Origin: Clostridia bacterium
GTDB taxonomy: Bacteria; Bacillota; Clostridia; Lachnospirales; Lachnospiraceae
DNA length: 64,000 nt
Assembly: GCA_910575725.1 (NCBI GenBank)
Contig: CAJTFE010000006.1
Coordinates: 581-64,580, forward strand
Direction of reading: 5' to 3'
Shown here: positions 25,463 to 34,089 of the stretch, piece after piece
How positions within the stretch are numbered: the first letter of the stretch is position 1
Layout: each line of letters starts with the position of its first letter
The notes under the pieces: model-generated
What the model saw: the letters and a program-made list of their open reading frames with translations, nothing else
What the model was told of the DNA's origin: nothing
Databases searched by the model: none
Position numbers and translations under genes: made by a program

Positions 25463-26344
25463 CTAAGCTTTAACAAGCCCAAGCCACTGCTCCACTTCTT
25501 TTACTGAAATATCAAGAGTATCTGCGATATCCTCTACAGAATTCCCTTTTTTATACAGCTTTTGAGCTGTCCCTATTTTTGTCCTCTCAGATGCTTCCTT
25601 TTCTCTACTCTCCACATAAGTCTTCAAAATATATTCTTCATTAAACAATGTCATCATGATATCCACAACCGCCTTTTCACGTCCCGACAGATACTCGCGC
25701 AGTACATTCTGGTCTTTACAGATACGGATTGTCTCCAGAACCGCCTCCCTGGTCCTTCCATGAAGTTTGATCTGTTCATTATATATCCTTGTAAAAGCCA
25801 CATACTGATTGATGATATCCCCCTCTTTTCCATCATAGATCATTTTGACCTTTACATCAAGAACACTGTCATCCCCGCCAAAAAATTCCTTCGACAGATA
25901 CAGATATTCCGGTTTTGTTTTCCGGTTACCGGTGAAAATTACGTACATCTCAGGCTTTGGAAGATCCAGCTTTCTGCTTCCATACACATTTTGTTTTGTG
26001 CTCTCAAAATATTCCTGATAGGTCTGGGCAAGATATAACAGGCAGCGCACCACGATATTGATGCTCCAGCTGGACTGCTGCTCCACCAATATGACGATCT
26101 TTTCCCCGACCTGAAAGCCGACATCATTATAAAACTGATCCAGAAGAACATTTGTGATTGTCACATTCCGGATGCTGTCCTCCGTTGCCTCATGGTCTTC
26201 CGGATGCAGTGCCTGATACAGCTGCAGCAGATATTTCGGCTCCCGGAAGAGCGAGGTAAACACGCTGTCCTTCGCCGTATATTTTGCTACCTATTCCGGC
26301 TTCTTTTCACTGCCGGTTGATATGGTATTTTCTTCCTGATTCAT
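25463..26344 (-). pseudogene. Rpn-family nuclease gene with an early amber codon
   Basis: PD-(D/E)XK Rpn family: GEKIVILVEQQSSWSINIVV holds the core E-x-Q motif, and YVIFTGN is typical. The full frame opens at ATG 26344 but has TAG at codon 18 (26291-26293), where a CAG would restore KPEQVAKYTAKDS. Translation could restart at GTG 26263, giving 266 residues with the nuclease core largely intact. So it may be a recent pseudogene or a truncated active protein. Rpn proteins are DNases linked to phage defence and toxin-antitoxin behaviour. Confidence 0.7.
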
Positions 26345-26515
26345 TTTATGCAGACACCTCTATCCTATTATTTCCGTTCCGGCCTGTATTATTTGCCGCA
26401 GGTTTTTCTTATATTCTATCTTATCATAAAAAAACGAAAATTACAATTTGCTTCTCAGCATGATAATAACCATAACCGCCTGCTTTTTATTTTCAAATTT
26501 TCTCCCATCTTCAAA

Positions 26516-26583
26516 TTGGCACATCATCGGCACAACATTGGCACGGTTCTGCTCTTTCCCCGTAAAGGCATCCATGCTATACT
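26516..26583 (+). promoter_or_regulatory. Shared ICE promoter, copy 2 (Tad operon)
   Basis: TTGGCAC at 26516, TCGGCAC at 26527 and TTGGCAC at 26538 are spaced exactly 11 and 11 bp. TATACT at 26578-26583 starts 40 nt after the last repeat begins, as in copy 1. The 30 bp from 26536 to 26565 are identical to copy 1, while flanking DNA differs. This copy has one extra repeat. The AT-rich 26345-26515 stretch before it holds no gene. Confidence 0.65.
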
Positions 26584-26607
26584 TGGTACAGTCAAAAATA
26601 TGTAAAG

Positions 26608-26640
26608 CAGCCGTTTTCCATCTGTGGGGACGGCTGTTTT
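26608..26640 (+). terminator. Leader terminator of the Tad operon (possible attenuator)
   Basis: CAGCCG (26608-26613) and CGGCTG (26631-26636) form a stem followed by TTTT, between the shared promoter and the first gene at 26665. The placement parallels the two leader hairpins of the T4SS operon. Confidence 0.5.
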
Positions 26641-26664
26641 CGTCAGAAAGGCGGTGGTTTTACT

Positions 26665-27177
26665 TTGTCTCAGACAACTCCAGGCACGATGTCCCAAACA
26701 TCCGGCAGGGCCTCTCCCCATAAAAACAGGCCCGGCAGGAACCCGGCAGCCATACTGAAAAACGAACGCGGGGACGTCAACTATTTCAGTACGGTGGTGT
26801 TCATCTTCATTGCGGTGCTCCTGCTGGCCTTCATTCTGAACCTGTTCAGCATCATCTCCACCAAACAGGAGCTGGACCACTGTGCGGATCAGATGGTGAA
26901 GCAGATCCAGCTTTCCGGCGGCATCAACGGGGAGACCGACCAGCTTTTTCAGTTCCTCTGTTCCCAGATCGAGGGGGCTGAAAATATCTCCTATTCCATT
27001 GACGCCTCCTACAAGTCTCCCACCCCGTCCGGCATGAGCCGGGCCATCCAGCTGGGCACACCCTTTTACATCACCATCACGGGCAGGGCAAAGCTGGGAG
27101 GCTTCTGGAACTTCAACCTGGTGAACATCACGGTTGTCTCCAGAGGAGCGGGCGTCAGTGAGCATTACTGGAAGTGA
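26665..27177 (+). CDS. DUF4320-like pseudopilin (TadE-like)
   Basis: 170 residues from TTG 26665, with AAAGGCGGTGG upstream. A basic N-terminus leads to NERGDVNYFST and a single hydrophobic helix (about residues 42-66), then a soluble domain. The Gly before Asp in N-E-R-G-D sits where prepilin peptidases cut, and the same motif occurs in the next gene and at 36264. It is probably a minor pilin of the Tad-type pilus. The DUF4320 label is from memory. Confidence 0.65.
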   Translation: MSQTTPGTMSQTSGRASPHKNRPGRNPAAILKNERGDVNYFSTVVFIFIAVLLLAFILNLFSIISTKQELDHCADQMVKQIQLSGGINGETDQLFQFLCSQIEGAENISYSIDASYKSPTPSGMSRAIQLGTPFYITITGRAKLGGFWNFNLVNITVVSRGAGVSEHYWK

Positions 27178-27185
27178 GGTGGCCC

Positions 27186-27692
27186 ATGAAGAAATGTATG
27201 AAAAAAGGCTCAGCCAGGAATCCCCTCGGAAATGACCGAGGGGATATTTCTATCTTCACCTGCTTCTTTGTGGCGGGGATCGTGATGCTGGTCTCCTTCC
27301 TGCTGCTGTATGCCTCCATCCGCATCACCTGCATCAACATCCGCAATGGCGCAAAGATGGAACTGAACAACCTAAGCGCCAGCATCTATGCGGACACCTA
27401 CCGTTCCCAGAGGGAGACCAATTTCAGTGAATACTTAAATACCCTCTACTCCAGCAGCGATTATACCGCCATGCTGGAAGACATGGTGACAGACGGACTC
27501 GCAAACAAGATCCCCCTTTCCACGGATGACTACCGGGTAAGGGACATCCACCTTGCGTTCCATGTGACGGGCGACCGGGTGGAGTATATATTCACCTGTA
27601 ATGTCGAGTTCTATGTCTACATGTTCGGCCACTCCTACCCCGCCATTATCCGGCCCGTAGAGCTGACCGGCTACCACAACACCAAATTTTAG
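27186..27692 (+). CDS. TadE/TadF-like pseudopilin
   Basis: 168 residues from ATG 27186; GAGGTGG lies 4 nt upstream. It has a basic N-terminus, then NDRGDISIFTCF and a hydrophobic helix (about residues 26-47) with a soluble C-terminal domain. Its architecture matches its upstream neighbour. The shared N-x-R-G-D site supports processing by the peptidase at 30314. Likely a minor pilin. Confidence 0.6.
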   Translation: MKKCMKKGSARNPLGNDRGDISIFTCFFVAGIVMLVSFLLLYASIRITCINIRNGAKMELNNLSASIYADTYRSQRETNFSEYLNTLYSSSDYTAMLEDMVTDGLANKIPLSTDDYRVRDIHLAFHVTGDRVEYIFTCNVEFYVYMFGHSYPAIIRPVELTGYHNTKF

Positions 27693-27737
27693 GCTGCCCA
27701 GACAGGCAGCCGCCAGCTATGAAAGGAGCTACCTCTT

Positions 27738-27854
27738 ATGAAGAAACTGTTTACATCCAAAAAATTCATCCTCACCACCCTGTTCACGGCCCTTGCCGGT
27801 TTCCTGGCTTTCCGCTTCATCGGACGCCGCAGGGCAGCAGGCAGCAGTTTATGA
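27738..27854 (+). CDS. 38-residue membrane protein
   Basis: Starts at ATG 27738 after GAAAGGAGCT and encodes MKKLFTSKKFILTTLFTALA followed by a hydrophobic stretch and FIGRRRAAGSSL. The N-terminus closely parallels the next gene (MKKIFKSKGFLVTALSVSCI), so it looks like a shortened paralogue. It is within the pilus operon; function unknown. Confidence 0.5.
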   Translation: MKKLFTSKKFILTTLFTALAGFLAFRFIGRRRAAGSSL

Positions 27855-27957
27855 TGGCCGGACTGCAAACGTTTCATCATATTTGCTTTTTTGTTGAAAA
27901 AACCTGCCTGAAAAACGTAAAGGATATACAGAAAGAAAAAAAGGAGATGACTGCCAT

Positions 27958-28536
27958 ATGAAGAAAATTTTCAAATCCAAAGGGTTCCTTGTCACAGCCC
28001 TTTCTGTTTCCTGTATCGCCATCCTTGCCGTCTGCTGGCTGGCGGGCCGGGATACAAAAACCGCCTTCCTGCCGGATGAACAGCCACCGGATACCGTCCA
28101 GGAGGAATGGAAAGACACTCCGGATATCATGGATTCCACAGGAGGCTTCGAGAACCCTACAGATGCCGGCATCCCCGACCAGAACAGCGCGGTGGAAAAA
28201 CTGGAGGGATATCCGAAGGTGGCGGAGGAATCTGAACAGGAGATCGTGATTGACTTTGTTCCCGAAGAAACAAAAGATGAAACGCCTCCCCCGCCCCCGG
28301 AAGGAAAAAACGTTGTGACAGATTCCGGCGGGGAACATCCGGTAAATCCTGCCCCGGAGGATTTGCCCGCCTCCACGGATACCGGAGACGGGAATACGCC
28401 TGCTGCCGGCTCCACCAATGAAAACGGCGCCGTATACGATCCTGTATTCGGCTGGGTGGTGCCCGGACAGGTCAACCAGGCCGCCATAGACAGCAGCGGC
28501 GATCCGAATAAGATGGTCGGGAACATGGGCAACTGA
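27958..28536 (+). CDS. DUF6550-like anchored protein
   Basis: 192 residues. One N-terminal TM helix (about residues 11-29) is followed by an acidic, Pro-rich extracytoplasmic region ending in GAVYDPVFGWVVPGQVNQAA, the most conserved-looking part. ATG 27958 follows AAGGAGATG. Such proteins occur beside pilus genes of these ICEs (DUF6550, from memory). It could be an extracellular scaffold or pilus tip factor. Confidence 0.55.
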   Translation: MKKIFKSKGFLVTALSVSCIAILAVCWLAGRDTKTAFLPDEQPPDTVQEEWKDTPDIMDSTGGFENPTDAGIPDQNSAVEKLEGYPKVAEESEQEIVIDFVPEETKDETPPPPPEGKNVVTDSGGEHPVNPAPEDLPASTDTGDGNTPAAGSTNENGAVYDPVFGWVVPGQVNQAAIDSSGDPNKMVGNMGN

Positions 28537-28587
28537 TGATACCTTTTCGTATCACAGAAATACAACTGAATAATAACTGAAAACCTG

Positions 28588-28618
28588 AAAACCGTCATCC
28601 GAGACGGTTTTCTTTTTT
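28588..28618 (+). terminator. Strong internal terminator in the Tad operon
   Basis: AAAACCGTC (28588-28596) and GACGGTTTT (28603-28611) form a 9 bp perfect stem followed by CTTTTTT. It lies 27 nt before the next start codon (28645), so it would reduce transcription of the downstream pilus genes unless antiterminated. Confidence 0.75.
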
Positions 28619-28644
28619 GCAAAAAGATTGGAGTGTGATACTGT

Positions 28645-30342
28645 TTGAAACGCTTTTATGCCATCCTCTGCACCGCCGCGCTCCTGCTCTGCCTGTGCCC
28701 CGCACAGGCTTTTGCTTCCGGGCAGGGCAACCTTGACGGAGGCGGCGGCAGTATGAACCAGGGCACCTCCGCCAACTTCTGGTCCCCCGGGAATGACGGG
28801 GTAAGGGTGACGGTGGTGGATGCCCAGTCCGGCGCTGCCGTGAGCACGCCGGTGGATTTCGCCAACCGAAGCCAGTCCGCCACGATGCTCCATTTCGGCA
28901 AAGTGAACAAGCTCCAGTACCGGGACGGGGCTTCGGTTTCCCTGCAGTCCGGCGTCCCTTATAACTGCCGTCAGCCCGCCTATTCCATGCCGGCCATCAT
29001 CACCAGCAACAGCCGGCCTGCCACCATTGAAGCCATCAGGCGCTATTTCTGTTCGGAGTATGCCTGTATGATGGTGGCGGATGCCGCAGGCGTCAGCTAC
29101 GAGCGCATGCTGGCCGGAGATTATAAAATCCTTCTGGAGCCCATTGCCTATGTGACCTTCAACGGAACAAAATACGCTTTTACGGCAACGGAGGCCGCCC
29201 TCTATGACCAGCTCTCCGGAGGCGCCCTGCGCAGTAAGCTGCCCTCGGTGGCATTCCAGAACCTCCCCCTTGCCCTGTTCCTGGAATACAGCGACCTGGG
29301 GTTTCCGGCCTGGGGCGGAGGCAGGCGGGGGATACAGTCCAACGGGGATATCATAAACGCCCTGGGGGTCGGCATTGTCTGGTTTGAGGAAACGGAAGAA
29401 CCCAGCGGAGAGATCGAAGCGCCGGATGTGGAATACCGGGTGGACACGGATGTGATCACTGCCATCCGCCTGCGGACAGGCGGGCGCCTGACACCGGATA
29501 ATCCGGCAACGGTCACTTTCCATATCCTGGGAAGGAGTTACACCGTCCGGAACATTGTCATACCTGCAAACGATTCCCAGCTGGTATGGGTGAAATGGCA
29601 TACGCCCCCTACGCCCCAGACCATTACCATCACGGTGTCATTAAGCAGGGGCTTTACCGCCCAGGATACCTTTGTGGCGAAAATCGTGGACCTGAATGAA
29701 AAGATACCGCCTGATCCGCTGGCAACCGACATTAACCCCGGCTTTACCGTTCCCGCCCTCCCGGTGAATCCGCAGAAGCTAAACGCAAGCTGGGGCGTGT
29801 GGAGCTGTTACTGGGTTCCTGACTGGCAGTGGTGCAGCCATGGGGAGGATGACGGCCACTGGGTAGACCGGGGAGACTGGGAGTATGACTATACCAGTTA
29901 CTCGGCCTCCATCAGCGGCGCCATGACTTTAATGCCGGATGATATCGTGCCGACAGCAAACGGGAAGGACATGAAGAGCGGGTATGGCGTTAAAACGGAA
30001 GTGCGGGCCACTTTGTCCACCAACTCATCGGACGGACACCACAGCAACCCGCAGACTGCTTTTTCCGTATTTCCGGAATTCCAGTATAACACTTACCTGC
30101 GGCTTCTGCAGCGCACATCCAGCGGGCGCAGCGCGCGGTTCACCTTCCGGCCCAATGAGTTTTCCACCTATGGGCGCACGGTGCATTTCACGCCGGTATG
30201 GTTCCCGGACAGCACAAGCTATGTGGTATATACCCAGGTATGGGACGCATGGACGCCGGACGGGATGCTCTCGGTCAACTTAAACGACTACGTCACCATC
30301 CACCAGAGCGTGTTTGATGACTGGTATACCAACCGTGAATAG
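28645..30342 (+). CDS. Large secreted surface protein of the pilus operon
   Basis: 565 residues from TTG 28645, with GATTGGAGTG upstream. A signal peptide ends near PAQAFAS. The rest is rich in beta strands and aromatic residues, including a Trp/Cys/His cluster (WSCYWVPDWQWCSHGEDDGH, about residues 390-409). No TM segment or sortase motif is visible at the C-terminus. It is probably an exported component of the transfer or pilus apparatus, perhaps an adhesin. No family is recognised. Confidence 0.6.
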   Translation: MKRFYAILCTAALLLCLCPAQAFASGQGNLDGGGGSMNQGTSANFWSPGNDGVRVTVVDAQSGAAVSTPVDFANRSQSATMLHFGKVNKLQYRDGASVSLQSGVPYNCRQPAYSMPAIITSNSRPATIEAIRRYFCSEYACMMVADAAGVSYERMLAGDYKILLEPIAYVTFNGTKYAFTATEAALYDQLSGGALRSKLPSVAFQNLPLALFLEYSDLGFPAWGGGRRGIQSNGDIINALGVGIVWFEETEEPSGEIEAPDVEYRVDTDVITAIRLRTGGRLTPDNPATVTFHILGRSYTVRNIVIPANDSQLVWVKWHTPPTPQTITITVSLSRGFTAQDTFVAKIVDLNEKIPPDPLATDINPGFTVPALPVNPQKLNASWGVWSCYWVPDWQWCSHGEDDGHWVDRGDWEYDYTSYSASISGAMTLMPDDIVPTANGKDMKSGYGVKTEVRATLSTNSSDGHHSNPQTAFSVFPEFQYNTYLRLLQRTSSGRSARFTFRPNEFSTYGRTVHFTPVWFPDSTSYVVYTQVWDAWTPDGMLSVNLNDYVTIHQSVFDDWYTNRE

Positions 30343-30808
30343 CCCTATTCTTTTTCTTTATGAACTGTCGGCCTTTGCGTGCATCGCTGGATTTGCCGCA
30401 TACGACCTGAAAAAGAAGCGGGTGCCCGACCGGGCGCTCCTGCTCTTCCTCCCCTTTGCCCTTGCGGCGCCTCTTGTCCGTACAGCGGCATTTGGAACCG
30501 CCCTTCTGCCGTTTTTATTTTTATACTCTTTTACCGGTGCAGCAGCCGGCTTTCTGATTTTACTGGCTGCCGCAATGCTGTCAAAGGAGGGTGCCGGCAT
30601 CGGAGGAGGGGATATCAAGCTGGCAGCAGTGATGGGCTTTCTCTACGGCCCTTCCCGGATGCTGGCCATCCTGCTTACTGCTTCCGGCCTTACGGCCTGT
30701 GTCTCCCTGACAATGCGGCACAGGCGGAAAGAGGAAATGCTTTCCCTTCCCTTTGTGCCGTTCCTGATGATCGGGAGCCTGGCCGTTACAATAACTGCAG
30801 CCCTATAA
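30314..30808 (+). CDS. Prepilin peptidase (A24/TadV-like)
   Basis: 164 residues with several TM helices. The two catalytic aspartates are in AAYDLKKKRVPD (about residues 28-39) and GIGGGDIKLAAVMGF (about 95-109), the latter being the GxGDxK motif of A24 aspartic peptidases. It would cleave the three N-x-R-G-D pilin-like proteins of the operon. The ATG at 30314 overlaps the previous gene by 29 nt; a GTG at 30335 is an alternative start. Confidence 0.8.
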   Translation: MMTGIPTVNSPILFLYELSAFACIAGFAAYDLKKKRVPDRALLLFLPFALAAPLVRTAAFGTALLPFLFLYSFTGAAAGFLILLAAAMLSKEGAGIGGGDIKLAAVMGFLYGPSRMLAILLTASGLTACVSLTMRHRRKEEMLSLPFVPFLMIGSLAVTITAAL

Positions 30809-30894
30809 CCTCGTCCGCCTTATGGAATCCCACTGTCCTTCCTGGCAGTGTCAAAGGCAGACGCACATTTTCAATAACAGGAGTGAAATCAACC

Positions 30895-31791
30895 ATGAAA
30901 CTGAATAACCGCTTTATCTTCGGCCTGCTCAGCATCCTGCTGGCAGCCGTTATCGCCTTTGTCGCCCTGCCCACCATTGCAAAGCAGACCAACGGCAAGG
31001 CAGAGATTGTCCGCATTACAAAGCCCGTGCTGAAAGGGGAACAGCTCTCATCTGACAATACGGAGACCGTGGAGGTAGGGAGCTACAACCTTCCCCCCAA
31101 CATCGCCCATTCCCTTGATGATGTGAAAGGGCTTTATGCCACCGCAGACTTATCCCAGGGCGATTATATCCTGACCTCCAAGATCAGCGCCGTCCCGGTC
31201 TCCTCGGATGTGGCCCTAAACAACATCCCCTCCGGGAAAGTCGCCATCTCCCTGACCGTCAAGACGCTGGCCTCCGGCCTGTCCGACAAGCTGCAGCCGG
31301 GCGACATCATCCGGGTCTACCATTTCCTGGATGCGGCCCAGGAAGTCCCAGAGCTCCGCTTTGTCCGGGTGCTCTCCGTCACGGATGCCAAAGGCGTCAA
31401 CGTGGACAACGCAAAAGAACCTGTGGAGGACGAGGAAAAACAGCAGTCCGCCACCATCACGGTACTTGCAAGCCCGGAACAGGCACGGATGATTACTTCC
31501 CTGGAAAATGACGGAGTGGCCCATGTGGCCCTGATCTCCCGGGGCAATGAAACACTGGCAGAAGAGCTTCTGGCAGAACAGGAAACCATCCTGCAGGAGA
31601 TCTATTTCCCGGAGCCTTCGGAGGAGGAAACGGAAGACACGGCCGGGGAGGGGGAAACGGAAAATCCCGAATCCGATGATACGGAGGAAAGCGGAGACGG
31701 GCCAGCCTCTGACGAAGAAAAAGAATCCACAAATAAAACCGGAAACAGCAGCAAAAATAATTCGGAAAATAATCCAGACAACAAGACCTGA
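30895..31791 (+). CDS. cpaB: CpaB/RcpC-like pilus assembly protein (SAF domain)
   Basis: 298 residues. One N-terminal TM helix (about 9-28) precedes a SAF-like domain (about 38-105: VRITKPVLKGEQLSSDNTET, then LSQGDYILTSKI) and an RcpC-like domain (about 115-200: VAISLTVKTLASGLSDKLQPGD). The tail from about residue 245 is very acidic. CpaB proteins assist Flp pilus assembly at the cell wall. ATG 30895 follows AACAGGAGTG. Confidence 0.75.
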   Translation: MKLNNRFIFGLLSILLAAVIAFVALPTIAKQTNGKAEIVRITKPVLKGEQLSSDNTETVEVGSYNLPPNIAHSLDDVKGLYATADLSQGDYILTSKISAVPVSSDVALNNIPSGKVAISLTVKTLASGLSDKLQPGDIIRVYHFLDAAQEVPELRFVRVLSVTDAKGVNVDNAKEPVEDEEKQQSATITVLASPEQARMITSLENDGVAHVALISRGNETLAEELLAEQETILQEIYFPEPSEEETEDTAGEGETENPESDDTEESGDGPASDEEKESTNKTGNSSKNNSENNPDNKT

Positions 31792-31819
31792 CCGCAGGCA
31801 GAAAGGAGGAATGGTTTCC

Positions 31820-32677
31820 ATGTCCAAAACAATCACGGTCTGGGGCAGCCCCGGCAGCGGCAAATCCATGTTCTGCTGCATCCTTGCCAAAGCACTGACC
31901 CGTGACAAACGAAAGGCCATCATCATAAGCGCCGAACCCGGCACTCCCATGCTCCCGGTCTGGCTCCCGGAGCAGATCACTACCACGGCTGCCTCCATCG
32001 GCCAGGTATTAACCAGCGTGGAGATCGACACGTCCCTGGTAGCCAGCCATGTGACGGTGCTGAAGAATTACCCCTATATCGGCCTTATGGGATACTGCGC
32101 CGGGGAGAACCCATTAAGCTACCCGGAAACGAACTACCAGATGGCCCTGCAGCTCATCGCCTCTGCAAAGAAGTTGGTGGATTACGTCATCCTGGACTGC
32201 GGCTCTGTTATGACCAACGTATTCACCCCTGCCGCCATTGAATCCGGGGACCTGGTGCTCCGCATCGTAACACCGGATTTAAAAGGCATCAATTACCTGA
32301 AAGCGCACCAGCCTTTACTGATGGACGGGCGTTTCCATTACCATGAGCACATGACCTTTGCCGGCATGGCCCGCCCCTTCCATGCCTTTGACGAGATGGG
32401 CTATATCATTGGCGGCTTTGACGGTCTCCTGCCCTATGGGAAGGAGATTGACCGCTGCGCCACCGAAGGGGGCATGTTCCAGGCCATCAAATACTGCAAC
32501 TCCAAATATACCGCCTCTTTAAACAGGGTGCTGGATACCCTGGAACAGATGGAGCTCGCCGAACAGCAGGAGGAGGAAAACTATGAGGACGCATACGAGG
32601 ATGAGGCATACGGAGCGGAGGAAGATGAAGAGGACGCATACAGCGAAGACGAAGACGGGGAGGAATACGAAGGATGA
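31820..32677 (+). CDS. TadZ/CpaE-like ParA-type ATPase
   Basis: 285 residues. A P-loop WGSPGSGKSMFC lies near residues 8-19, and DYVILDCGS (about 122-130) is the Walker B region. The fold is ParA/MinD-like, as in TadZ/CpaE, which positions the pilus machine. The C-terminal 40 residues are highly acidic. ATG 31820 is chosen because AAAGGAGG is about 10 nt away; ATG 31811 is too close to it. The stop overlaps the cpaF start by 4 nt. Confidence 0.75.
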   Translation: MSKTITVWGSPGSGKSMFCCILAKALTRDKRKAIIISAEPGTPMLPVWLPEQITTTAASIGQVLTSVEIDTSLVASHVTVLKNYPYIGLMGYCAGENPLSYPETNYQMALQLIASAKKLVDYVILDCGSVMTNVFTPAAIESGDLVLRIVTPDLKGINYLKAHQPLLMDGRFHYHEHMTFAGMARPFHAFDEMGYIIGGFDGLLPYGKEIDRCATEGGMFQAIKYCNSKYTASLNRVLDTLEQMELAEQQEEENYEDAYEDEAYGAEEDEEDAYSEDEDGEEYEG

Positions 32678-34089
32678 ATAACTTAAATGATATTTTCTTT
32701 GCCCCCACGGAAAACGGCGCCCTGACCTATGAGCAGGTGCTGGAGGACGTACAGCGCTACTTTTCCGAAAACCATGCCTCCACCATCGCCTGCGCCGGAG
32801 AAACGGATTCGGAACGGGCGGTTACGGTATTAAAAGAGCTGATGGTGCAGTACCTGGTGAAACGCAAATACGCCATCAAGGGGCTTACCACCGAGCAGCT
32901 CTGCGCCAGGCTTTATGAAGACATGGCAGGCTACTCCTTCTTAAAGAAATGGATCTACCGGCCAGGGGTAGAGGAGGTGAACATCAACGCCTATAACGAT
33001 ATTGAAGTCATTATGAACAGCGGACGCAGCATTAAGATACCGGACCGTTTTTCCTCTCCCCAGCACGCCATTGACGTGGTGCGGCGTATGCTGAACGCCT
33101 GCGGTATGGTGATTGACGACACCATGCCCTCCGTCATCGGCTTTCTGGACAAGAACATCCGTATCTCCGTGGACAAAACGCCCATCGTGGATTCGGAGGT
33201 GGGGATCAATGCCTCCATCCGTATTGTCAACCAAAATACGGTATCCGAGGAAAAGCTCCTGGATTCCGGCAGCGCCACGCCGGAGATGCTCCATTTCCTG
33301 ACCGCCTGCATCCGCTACGGGGTTTCCGTGTGCATCGCCGGCTCCACCGGTTCCGGGAAGACGACCATCATGGCATGGCTCTTATCCAACGTGCCCAACA
33401 ACCGCCGCCTCATTACCATCGAGGAAGGCAGCCGGGAATTTGACCTGGTGAAACGGGATGAAGACGGGAATATCCTGAATTCCGTGGTGCATCTGCTCAC
33501 AAGGCCCCACGAGAATCCGTCCATGAACATCAACCAGGATTTCCTTCTGGAGCGTGTGCTGCGGAAGCATCCGGACGTGATCGGCGTGGGCGAGATGCGG
33601 TCAGCGGCAGAGAGCCTGTCGGCGGCGGAGAGTTCCCGGACCGGGCATACCGTGGTCACCACCATCCATTCCAATTCCTGTGAGAGCACCTACCGACGTA
33701 TGATGACCCTTGCCAAACGGAAGTACAGCATGGACGATTCCATCCTGATGCAGATCATGGTGGAGGCTTATCCTGTGGTGGTGTTCACCAAACAGCTGGA
33801 GGACCGTTCCCGGAAGATCATGGAGATCATCGAAGGGGAGGATTATCTGGATGGGAAGCTGGTGTACCGCTCCCTCTATAAATACGAAGTGGTGGATAAC
33901 GTGACCGATGAACACGGGGCCGCCCATGTGGTAGGCAGGCACCGCAAGATGGAAGCCATGTCCGAGACACTGAAAAAACGGCTCCTGGACAACGGAATCT
34001 CCCATAAGGAGCTGCAGGAATTTTTAGAAACCGGGCCGCCCCGTAAAGGCACATCCGGAAAACGGACACCGGGAAAGGAGGTGGAATAG
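32674..34089 (+). CDS. cpaF: CpaF/TadA secretion ATPase
   Basis: 471 residues. Walker A is GSTGSGKTTIMAWL (about 224-237), and the Asp/His boxes of the GspE family are visible around RLITIEEGSREFDL and GHTVVTTIHSNS (about 325-336). It drives assembly and retraction of Tad pili as a hexamer at the inner face of the membrane. Although VirB11 is a relative, the operon partners TadB, TadC and CpaB show it is the Tad type. It overlaps the upstream gene by 4 nt. Confidence 0.85.
   Translation: MNNLNDIFFAPTENGALTYEQVLEDVQRYFSENHASTIACAGETDSERAVTVLKELMVQYLVKRKYAIKGLTTEQLCARLYEDMAGYSFLKKWIYRPGVEEVNINAYNDIEVIMNSGRSIKIPDRFSSPQHAIDVVRRMLNACGMVIDDTMPSVIGFLDKNIRISVDKTPIVDSEVGINASIRIVNQNTVSEEKLLDSGSATPEMLHFLTACIRYGVSVCIAGSTGSGKTTIMAWLLSNVPNNRRLITIEEGSREFDLVKRDEDGNILNSVVHLLTRPHENPSMNINQDFLLERVLRKHPDVIGVGEMRSAAESLSAAESSRTGHTVVTTIHSNSCESTYRRMMTLAKRKYSMDDSILMQIMVEAYPVVVFTKQLEDRSRKIMEIIEGEDYLDGKLVYRSLYKYEVVDNVTDEHGAAHVVGRHRKMEAMSETLKKRLLDNGISHKELQEFLETGPPRKGTSGKRTPGKEVE

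Noticed and set aside
26291-26293. Amber codon read as pyrrolysine in the Rpn gene
   Set aside because: Rpn proteins have no such residue and the codon is one change from CAG.
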